Source of the DNA: Alcaligenaceae bacterium
GTDB lineage: Bacteria; Pseudomonadota; Gammaproteobacteria; Burkholderiales; Burkholderiaceae_B
Direction of reading: 5' to 3'
Assembly: GCA_012512545.1 (NCBI GenBank)
Contig: JAAZDZ010000385.1
Span: 1-9,088, forward strand
Length of the DNA stretch: 9,088 bases
Made by a program: the position numbers and the translations under genes. A model generated the notes under the pieces. That model searched no databases and was not told the DNA's origin. It saw nothing but the letters and a program-made list of their open reading frames with translations. This document shows positions 1 through 9,088 of this stretch, piece by piece. Numbering within the stretch: position 1 is the first letter of the stretch; each line of letters opens with the position of its first letter.

Positions 1-264
1 GTCAATGATGTTGACACGGTGTTCCGGGTAGTTGCCAGCCATGCCACTCCAGAATGCGGTCGTGGCAGCAGACGTAATGGTAATGCCGCGTTCCTGCTCT
101 TGTTCCATCCAGTCCATGGTGGCAGAGCCCTCATGGGTTTCACCAAGCTTGTGGTTGATGCCTGTATAGAACAGAATGCGTTCGGTCGTGGTGGTCTTTC
201 CGGCGTCGATGTGGGCGGAAATACCGATATTACGATAGCGCTCGATTGGGGTCTTGCGGGCCAT
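1..264 (-). CDS. fusA: Elongation factor G, N-terminal 88 residues (cut by window edge)
   Basis: This is the 5' end of the gene for EF-G, the cytoplasmic GTPase that drives ribosomal translocation and, with RRF, ribosome recycling. The visible part begins [20 protein letters not shown] and contains the G1 P-loop AHIDAGKTT at residues 17-25. The switch I stretch with the invariant RGITI follows at about residues 59-63, and the reading continues to the G3 approach NIID at the window edge. The start ATG is well placed: an AGGA Shine-Dalgarno (274-277 on the plus strand) lies 9 nt upstream. The gene begins 18 nt after the rpsG stop and is the third gene of the str operon, presumably co-transcribed from the promoter upstream of rpsL. 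Only the start of the G domain is present, so nothing can be said about domains II-V. Betaproteobacteria may carry a second fusA copy; this one sits in the canonical str position. Confidence 0.97.
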   Translation of the reverse strand, partial: MARKTPIERYRNIGISAHIDAGKTTTTERILFYTGINHKLGETHEGSATMDWMEQEQERGITITSAATTAFWSGMAGNYPEHRVNIID

Positions 265-282
265 GATGTAATGTCCTATTGA

Positions 283-753
283 TTACCAGCGGAAATGGCT
301 GAATGCCTTGTTGGCCTCGGCCATCTTGTGCGTGTCCTCGCGTTTCTTCATCGCGCCGCCACGGCCTTCGGCTGCGTCCATGAGTTCACCGGCCAGGCGC
401 AGATCCATCGACTTCTCGCCACGCTTCTTGGCTGCTTCACGCAGCCAGCGCATGGCAAGGGCCAGGCGGCGCACAGGGCGCACTTCAACCGGCACTTGAT
501 AGTTCGCACCACCTACACGGCGGCTCTTGACTTCAACCATTGGCTTGATGTTGTTGATCGCGGTGTTGAACACCTCGATAGGCTCTTTGCCAGTTTTAGC
601 CTGAATCTGGTCAAAAGCGCCGTACACGATGCGCTCTGCAACGGCCTTCTTGCCAGACAACATGACAACGTTCATGAATTTGGCGAGCTCTACGCTGCCA
701 AACTTGGGATCGGGGAGAATTTCACGCTTGGGAACTTCGCGACGACGAGGCAT
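283..753 (-). CDS. rpsG: 30S ribosomal protein S7
   Basis: The gene encodes S7, the primary binding protein that nucleates assembly of the 3' (head) domain of 16S rRNA and lies near the decoding and exit sites. The 156 residues match the usual bacterial length without a C-terminal extension. The basic N-terminus [20 protein letters not shown], the [13 protein letters not shown] segment near residue 40 and the conserved [14 protein letters not shown] stretch in the middle are diagnostic. The ATG is preceded by a strong AAGGAA Shine-Dalgarno (761-766) 7 nt upstream. It is the second gene of the str operon: a 139-nt spacer separates it from rpsL and 18 nt separate it from fusA. In E. coli, S7 represses its own operon by binding the rpsL-rpsG spacer. 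A similar control is possible here, but I could not confirm a matching fold. The spacer (754-892) holds no gene, only a weak GGCC-ATCAA-GGCC hairpin (866-878). Confidence 0.98.
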   Translation of the reverse strand: MPRRREVPKREILPDPKFGSVELAKFMNVVMLSGKKAVAERIVYGAFDQIQAKTGKEPIEVFNTAINNIKPMVEVKSRRVGGANYQVPVEVRPVRRLALAMRWLREAAKKRGEKSMDLRLAGELMDAAEGRGGAMKKREDTHKMAEANKAFSHFRW

Positions 754-892
754 TTCTTGCTTCCTTGTGACTGTTCAGTTGAACCGCTTTGCGGCCACGG
801 CACCCTATGAATGGAGGTATGCCACTTACATGCGCCGGACATTTTTTCCAACGCTGCACTGAATCGGCCTTGATGGCCAAATATTTAAAAAA

Positions 893-1270
893 TCAGGATT
901 TCTTGGGACGCTTGGCACCGTACTTGGAACGGGCCTGTTTACGATCCTTGACACCCTGAAGGTCGAGGGAGCCGCGCACGATGTGGTAACGCACACCGGG
1001 CAAGTCCTTCACACGACCGCCGCGCACGAGCACGACCGAGTGTTCCTGCAGGTTGTGGCCTTCGCCACCGATGTAGGAAATGACTTCGTAGCCGTTGGTG
1101 AGACGCACTTTGGCGACTTTACGCAGAGCGGAGTTTGGCTTCTTGGGAGTGGTGGTGTACACACGGGTGCAGACACCACGACGCTGAGGGCAGTTCTCGA
1201 GCGCGGGGCTCTTGCTGCCTTCGCGTGCGCTTTCGCGCGGCTTACGCGCGAGCTGACTAATGGTTGGCAT
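893..1270 (-). CDS. rpsL: 30S ribosomal protein S12
   Basis: The gene encodes S12, which lies at the 30S decoding centre and controls accuracy of codon-anticodon recognition. The 125-residue protein shows the invariant core [20 protein letters not shown] (residues 31-50) and [13 protein letters not shown] (84-96). Lys43, Lys88 and Pro91, where streptomycin resistance or dependence substitutions usually arise, are wild type, so no ribosomal streptomycin resistance is predicted. Asp89 is the residue that RimO methylthiolates in E. coli. The segment at residues 8-19 ([12 protein letters not shown]) is the only part that looks lineage-specific. The start is fixed by the conserved MPTISQL, yet its ribosome-binding site is unusual: CAGGAT lies about 12 nt upstream and AAAGG only 2 nt upstream. 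It is the first gene of the str operon, with a strong promoter about 225 nt upstream. Confidence 0.98.
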   Translation of the reverse strand: MPTISQLARKPRESAREGSKSPALENCPQRRGVCTRVYTTTPKKPNSALRKVAKVRLTNGYEVISYIGGEGHNLQEHSVVLVRGGRVKDLPGVRYHIVRGSLDLQGVKDRKQARSKYGAKRPKKS

Positions 1271-1488
1271 GACCTTTACGCATCCTGTTGTTTACGTTAC
1301 GTATCTGATATACACGCAGATGAACGTATTGATGAATACGCCTGCCGGGCCGACCCCACCCTTGCGGTGGAAGGCCAGATTTCGCCAGGCGGTTTACGCA
1401 ATAACCGCCTTAGCACGTGAACGTAAAAAGAGCGGGTCTTGCATAGCTTGACTTGCAGCCTGTGTGGCAAGCACAAACTTCAAGTAAG
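1271..1488 (-). promoter_or_regulatory. Long 5' leader of the str operon with hairpins
   Basis: With the predicted promoter at 1495-1524, the transcript would carry an untranslated leader of about 215 nt before rpsL. Three inverted repeats are visible. One has 5-bp arms at 1452-1456 and 1467-1471. A second is a perfect 8-bp stem AGGCGGTT/AACCGCCT (1387-1394 with 1403-1410, 8-nt loop). A third is CCACC/GGTGG (1356-1360 with 1366-1370), with GGCC arms outside it (1348-1351 with 1373-1376). None is followed by a U-run, so they are not simple terminators. A 16-codon reading frame (MQDPLFLRSRAKAVIA) spans the boxA-like site and ends inside the 8-bp hairpin, but it lacks a good ribosome-binding site. 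I see no protein gene anywhere in 1271-1572. Confidence 0.5.
1422..1434 (-). promoter_or_regulatory. boxA-like antitermination element in the rpsL leader
   Basis: Read on the minus strand this is CGCTCTTTTTACG, roughly 55-65 nt after the expected transcription start. Its first eight bases match the CGCTCTT/TGCTCTTT core of known boxA elements, which bind NusB-NusE (S10) and help RNA polymerase read through in rRNA operons and lambda nut sites. A short hairpin lies just upstream (1452-1471), in the boxB-boxA order seen in rrn leaders. The match beyond the core is poor and a pyrimidine-rich 8-mer can occur by chance, so the call is tentative. Confidence 0.25.
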
Positions 1489-1494
1489 CTCGCC

Positions 1495-1524
1495 ATTCTA
1501 CCACCGCAAATAAATCAAGGTCAA
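1495..1524 (-). promoter_or_regulatory. Strong sigma-70 promoter of the str operon
   Basis: On the minus strand a -35 box TTGACC (1519-1524) and a -10 box TAGAAT (1495-1500) are separated by 18 nt, and both are close to consensus. The -35 flank is A/T-rich. The expected start point is near 1487-1489, which gives the rpsL leader described separately. The -35 box lies only about 50 nt beyond the stop codon of the upstream ThDP enzyme gene. I see no terminator between them, so read-through from that gene could add to str operon transcription. Confidence 0.75.
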
Positions 1525-1572
1525 CAAGCAGAACCTTCATTGTTGGTGCGGCAGCCTCGCCCGCCGTACCTC

Positions 1573-3207
1573 TTACTGTTTCAGAAACGGATAATAGGGC
1601 GGCGCTTCGCCAATAACGCCCATGTCTACTTCCACCATGCGCAGGCCGCCCAGCGGCAGGATGTCGCCAACGGCGGCCGCCAGCTTGTTCTTGTCGCTGA
1701 CTTTCACATAGGCCGCCCCTACACAGCGGGCCAGTTGTTCGAAATCCGGCGAATCCAGGTCGCCATACACTCTTCTGCCGCCGAAGCCAGCATCCTGCAT
1801 ATGCTTGATGACGCCATAACCGGAGTCGTTCATGATGATCATCAGAAGATCAATGCCTTCTTGCTGAGCCGTCCAGAGTTCACTCACATTCATCATGAAG
1901 CCCGCATCGCCAGACAGCAGGACGGTATCCCGCCCCTTCGCGGCAAACGCCGCTCCGATCGCCAGCGGCAGGCCCTGGCCGATGCCGCCCCCCACAGGAT
2001 GGGCGGCGGTGCGAGGCGCGTAGACCTCATACAACCGATGTCCCCATGTGGAGTTGGCAACCGTGATGTCACGCACCCACAGGGAATCAGCAGGCGTGAC
2101 AGAACGCAGTTGTTCAGCGAAATCGCTGTATGGCCCCAATGTCTTTTTGTAGTTTTCCCGCGCCCGCTGCTTCATTTCGGTAAACGCGGCGCGGAAGCCT
2201 TCATCGACAGCAGGCCGATTGCCGGGTTCTGCCAGCAACGCCTTAAGGACTTCTCTGCAATCGCCCTGCACAAAGAGATCGCTTGCATAGGTGCGGCCTT
2301 CTGCCGCAGGGTCGATATCGATCTGCACTCGCCGCGTCGGCAGCTGAACGGATTGATCCACGGTTTCCTGCCCGCGCAACCGGGAGCCCAGAATGATCAT
2401 GAGATCAACGTCCTGGTAGAAGTCTTCCACATCTTTGCAGCCGGAGCCGTTCATTGCTCCCAGGTTCATGGGGTGGGATTCTGTCACGATGCCGCGGGCA
2501 GCCCAGCTGCTGACCATGCCAAAGCCCATGTCCAGGAACTGCTCAATAAGATCGCCGCAATCGCGGGCGCCGCTGCCCACCCACAGCATGGGCCGCCTGG
2601 CGCGGGCGACCCTATCGGCCAATCTGGCCAGCGCTTCGGGCGCGGGCAGCATGGGGCTGGCAGGGCGCAGATCAACCTGCTTAAAGGGCGGTTCCGGGCA
2701 CAGGGCTTTTTGTACATCAATGGGGATTTCCACACTGACCGGCCCGGCAGGCGCAGCCATGGCTTCCTGGGCCGCCCGGGTCAGAATGCCCCAGGCTTCT
2801 TCAGCCGTGTTGACGCGGTATGCCGCTTTGCAGACACTTTCCAGCATGCCCAGTTGATCTTTGACGCCGTGCGTTACGCCCGTGTCGCGCCCCAGATACT
2901 TTGCAGGCACCTGGCCGGTGATGTGCAGTACCGGCGTGCCCGAGTAACTTGCCTCCAGCAGCCCGGACACCGCGTTGGCCGCCCCCGGGCCGGTGCTGGA
3001 TATCAGCACGCCCAGCTTGCCGGAGATCCGCGCAAAAGCATCAGCCATATGGGCGCCGCCCATTTCGCCACGCGTTGTCACCACCTTGATGCCGCCTTCG
3101 CGGGCAATGCCATCCATAATGGGGATGTTGTGCACCGAAATAATCGCAAATACGGTATCAACCTCTATCGCCTTCAAAAAACGGGCGACCAAATCTCCTG
3201 CGTTCAT
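1573..3207 (-). CDS. Thiamine-diphosphate-dependent enzyme, acetolactate synthase-like, substrate unknown
   Basis: This complete 544-residue protein has the three-domain layout of the ThDP decarboxylase/carboligase superfamily. The N-terminal PYR domain (about 1-165) has the cofactor-activating glutamate as Glu48 in TTRGEMGGAHMADAFARISG. The central domain spans about 185-325. The C-terminal PP domain (about 355-530) has a cofactor and metal motif starting at Gly433-Asp434-Ala435 and ending at Asn460-Asp461. It therefore reads GDA...ND rather than the textbook GDG...NN; Asp434 and Asn460 would bind Mg2+. Such enzymes decarboxylate 2-oxo acids or join them to aldehydes or acyl acceptors. No small regulatory subunit gene is nearby, so biosynthetic acetolactate synthase (ilvBN) is unlikely. 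The divergent LysR gene and the Bug remnant suggest a catabolic role on an imported carboxylate (inference). The start ATG has AGAGGA only 3 nt upstream, which is tight. Confidence 0.88.
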   Translation of the reverse strand: MNAGDLVARFLKAIEVDTVFAIISVHNIPIMDGIAREGGIKVVTTRGEMGGAHMADAFARISGKLGVLISSTGPGAANAVSGLLEASYSGTPVLHITGQVPAKYLGRDTGVTHGVKDQLGMLESVCKAAYRVNTAEEAWGILTRAAQEAMAAPAGPVSVEIPIDVQKALCPEPPFKQVDLRPASPMLPAPEALARLADRVARARRPMLWVGSGARDCGDLIEQFLDMGFGMVSSWAARGIVTESHPMNLGAMNGSGCKDVEDFYQDVDLMIILGSRLRGQETVDQSVQLPTRRVQIDIDPAAEGRTYASDLFVQGDCREVLKALLAEPGNRPAVDEGFRAAFTEMKQRARENYKKTLGPYSDFAEQLRSVTPADSLWVRDITVANSTWGHRLYEVYAPRTAAHPVGGGIGQGLPLAIGAAFAAKGRDTVLLSGDAGFMMNVSELWTAQQEGIDLLMIIMNDSGYGVIKHMQDAGFGGRRVYGDLDSPDFEQLARCVGAAYVKVSDKNKLAAAVGDILPLGGLRMVEVDMGVIGEAPPYYPFLKQ

Positions 3208-3268
3208 ATGTCCTCTTGACCCTTGGTTTGATATTGTGGGAGCGCGTGCTGACTTGAATGGTCATCAT
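3158..3268 (-). other. Possible 36-codon upstream reading frame overlapping the ThDP gene start
   Basis: On the minus strand a textbook Shine-Dalgarno AGAGGAG (3274-3280) lies 5 nt before the tandem codons ATG ATG. This opens a 36-residue frame (MMTIQVSTRSHNIKPRVKRT, then YERRRFGRPFFEGDRG) that ends with TGA at 3158-3160. It overlaps the first 50 nt of the ThDP enzyme gene in another frame. The ribosome-binding site is better than that of the enzyme gene itself. It could be a translationally coupled leader peptide or a chance frame; the basic, Arg-rich sequence resembles no family I recognise. In the enzyme's own frame two TGA codons at this point rule out an N-terminal extension. Confidence 0.22.
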
Positions 3269-3297
3269 CGCTGCTCCTCTACGATGTGTCTACCTGA

Positions 3298-3323
3298 AAA
3301 CTGAAGGAAGCGCTTGAAAGTTT
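3298..3323. promoter_or_regulatory. Imperfect dyad upstream of lysR, possible LysR-type operator
   Basis: A perfect 8-bp palindrome AAGCGCTT (3308-3315) is flanked by AAACT (3298-3302) and AGTTT (3319-3323), giving an imperfect inverted repeat. It lies 15-41 nt before the lysR start, within the 131-bp divergent region (3208-3338). LysR regulators commonly bind dyads in such regions to repress themselves and activate the divergent gene. I found no convincing -35/-10 pair for either gene here, so the assignment rests on position and symmetry only. Confidence 0.3.
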
Positions 3324-3338
3324 CCTGAGAAACCAATT

Positions 3339-3842
3339 ATGAATTTCACCATCAAGCAATTGAAGGTCTTTGTCGCTGTATTCGAGGCCCGCAGTTTCAC
3401 GATTGCGGCGAAATCCCTGCACATGACCCAATCGGCCATCAGCAAAGTCTGCCGGGAGCTTGAAGAGCGCGTCAATTGCCAGTTGTTCGATCGTTCCGCC
3501 AGGATGCTCGTTCCCTTGGATGGCGCACATGTTCTGTATCGTTCAGCAACCGACATTCTCGCCTCGGTAGAGATAGCGGAAAGGCGGCTGGGCAGCCTGA
3601 AATCCATGGAACAAGGCCACCTGAACCTGACGGCGTCGCCTTTGATCATGTACGCTTTGATGACTCCCGCCATACGAAAATTCCACGAAGATTACCCCGG
3701 CATCACGCTTGAATTGTTCGAACTGCCAACGGTGGATGGCATAGAACATATTCACAGTGGCGCCGTTGATCTGGGGCTGGTGTCCATTTCAGAACCCCAT
3801 CCCAAGCTCGACATCCACACCATCTATGAAAGCAAGGTATAG
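3339..3842 (+). pseudogene. LysR-family transcriptional regulator, truncated after 167 residues
   Basis: The product begins with a full LysR DNA-binding domain. The winged helix-turn-helix covers residues 1-62, including EARSFTIAAKSLHMTQSAIS and the following ELEERVNCQLFDR, and the linker helix runs to about residue 88. The first part of the effector-binding domain follows (about 91-167), up to IYESKV. Family members are usually about 300 residues, so the second effector subdomain and the C-terminus are missing. The TAG stop lies in DNA derived from the facing bug gene fragment, whose Gly-Tyr codons supply it. The gene is divergent from the ThDP enzyme gene, the usual arrangement for a regulator and its target. 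The ribosome-binding site is weak (GAGA about 8 nt upstream). The fragment is probably inactive; a protein that binds DNA but cannot sense its ligand is possible but unlikely. Confidence 0.88.
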
Positions 3843-4111
3843 CCATCCGGTTTCTGCCGCAGCATGTATTCCGTGCCAACCTGCCCGCCTGCGCCCGCCC
3901 GGTTTTCCACAATGAAAGTCCGGTTCATTGCCTTGCCGAGTTCCGAGGCCACCAGGCGGGTCAGGGTATCCGTGATTCCGCCGGGCGCGAATGCCACCAC
4001 CATGGAGACATCACGCTCAGGATAATCCGTTGACGCACTGGCGCCTGTCGCCATGCCCAGCGCCAGCGCGACAGCGCAAGAAACTTTCCCGAAAACATTC
4101 TGTGTACTCAT
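3824..4111 (-). pseudogene. Bug/TctC-family periplasmic solute-binding protein, N-terminal 95 residues only
   Basis: The fragment begins with a signal peptide: a basic N-region, a hydrophobic core CAVALALGMA and a likely cleavage after ASA at residue 26. The mature part starts with the Bug signature, YPERDVSMVVAFAPGG (30-45), followed by ENRAGAGGQVGTEYM and KPDGYTLL at residue 94. Intact members are about 320 residues and bind small carboxylates for tripartite tricarboxylate transporters, or act as orphan sensors. Here the frame ends one residue after KPDGYTLL, at a TAG whose complement lies in lysR coding sequence. More than two thirds of the protein is missing, including most of the ligand pocket, so it cannot bind solute. 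AGGG and GAGGA lie upstream of the ATG, and a plausible promoter remains at 4171-4199. The 3' end overlaps the truncated lysR by 19 nt. Confidence 0.88.
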
Positions 4112-4170
4112 ATTCCCTATCCTCTATGTGGTAACGCGTTGTTATTGCGTTCATTTTTGTTTCTGCTACC

Positions 4171-4199
4171 ACTGTAGGGATTCAGGCCGGACAGCTCAA
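4171..4199 (-). promoter_or_regulatory. Candidate sigma-70 promoter of the bug remnant
   Basis: On the minus strand TTGAGC (4194-4199) and TACAGT (4171-4176) are spaced by exactly 17 nt. Four of six bases match consensus in each box. It lies about 60 nt before the bug start codon and just beyond the rpoC terminator, so the accessory block would begin its own transcription here. With no terminator visible downstream, transcripts would run antisense through the lysR fragment toward the ThDP enzyme gene. Confidence 0.45.
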
Positions 4200-4252
4200 G
4201 CGACTAATTTTCCTGCCTCAAGTCCTGTTTGGAATACGGTTCTGAAAGCAGG

Positions 4253-4295
4253 AAAAAAAATGCCGGACACCTTGAAAAAGGTGCCCGGCATTTTT
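4253..4295 (-). terminator. Intrinsic terminator of the rpoBC operon, probably bidirectional
   Basis: A 14-bp stem with one mismatch (4260-4273 pairs with 4278-4291; A4267 faces C4284) closes on a 4-nt loop. In the minus direction the stem is followed by eight U residues (plus-strand A at 4253-4260, partly in the stem foot). It begins 38 nt after the rpoC stop codon. The plus-strand side also ends in five T residues (4291-4295), so the element could stop transcription from either direction. It separates rpoC from the accessory block. Confidence 0.93.
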
Positions 4296-4333
4296 CATGC
4301 TGCGGCGTTTGCACGCCGCGCATGGGGTGAGGG

Positions 4334-9088
<4,755 letters not shown>

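Noticed and set aside
893..1270. Possible streptomycin-resistance alleles in rpsL
   Set aside because: Lys43, Lys88 and Pro91 are all the sensitive-type residues.
1387..1410. Perfect 8-bp hairpin upstream of rpsL considered as a terminator
   Set aside because: Neither strand has a T-run after the stem, and it lies inside the leader of an essential operon. It is listed only as leader structure.
1525..1572. Terminator after the ThDP enzyme gene
   Set aside because: Only a weak G/C-rich partial repeat is present with no T-run on the minus strand, so no terminator can be supported.
1453..3219. A 588-codon open frame on the plus strand opposite the ThDP enzyme gene
   Set aside because: It is the antisense shadow of a clearly conserved gene. 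Its product has low-complexity His/Arg/Ala-rich composition and no recognisable domain, and long antisense frames are common in G+C-rich coding DNA.
3800..4260. Insertion sequence or transposon at the lysR/bug junction
   Set aside because: No transposase, terminal inverted repeats or target duplication is visible. Direct fusion of the two coding sequences fits a simple deletion better.

Overview
The window comes from a betaproteobacterial chromosome, most likely family Alcaligenaceae (Bordetella/Achromobacter/Alcaligenes relatives). This rests on the protein sequences of S12, S7, EF-G and beta' as I know them and on the moderately high G+C; no search was run. Almost everything reads on the minus strand. 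In transcription order (right to left) it holds the 3' end of rpoB, complete rpoC, a strong terminator, a small accessory block, a strong promoter with a long leader, rpsL, rpsG and the 5' end of fusA.

Core parts. rpoB and rpoC (9088-4334) form one unit with no spacer between stop and start, closed by a hairpin terminator at 4253-4295. The str operon rpsL-rpsG-fusA (1270-1) has its own near-consensus sigma-70 promoter at 1495-1524 and a roughly 215-nt leader with hairpins and a boxA-like element. S12 and beta' keep all the catalytic, zinc-binding and streptomycin-contact residues I could check.

Accessory part. Between the rpoC terminator and the rpsL promoter lies a catabolic-type block: an intact 544-residue thiamine-diphosphate (acetolactate synthase-like) enzyme of unknown substrate, a divergent LysR-type regulator cut to 167 residues, and a Bug/TctC-type periplasmic solute-binding protein cut to 95 residues. 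The two truncated genes face each other and fuse at 3831-3839. The stop codon of each fragment lies in DNA from the other gene, so this looks like a deletion scar from a once larger LysR/ThDP enzyme/tripartite-transport locus. The surviving bug promoter now points, across antisense lysR, toward the ThDP enzyme gene.

I found no CRISPR array, tRNA, rRNA, insertion sequence or phage gene, and no convincing new system. The points most worth a second look are the deletion scar, the ThDP enzyme left beside an effector-less regulator, and the rpsL leader.
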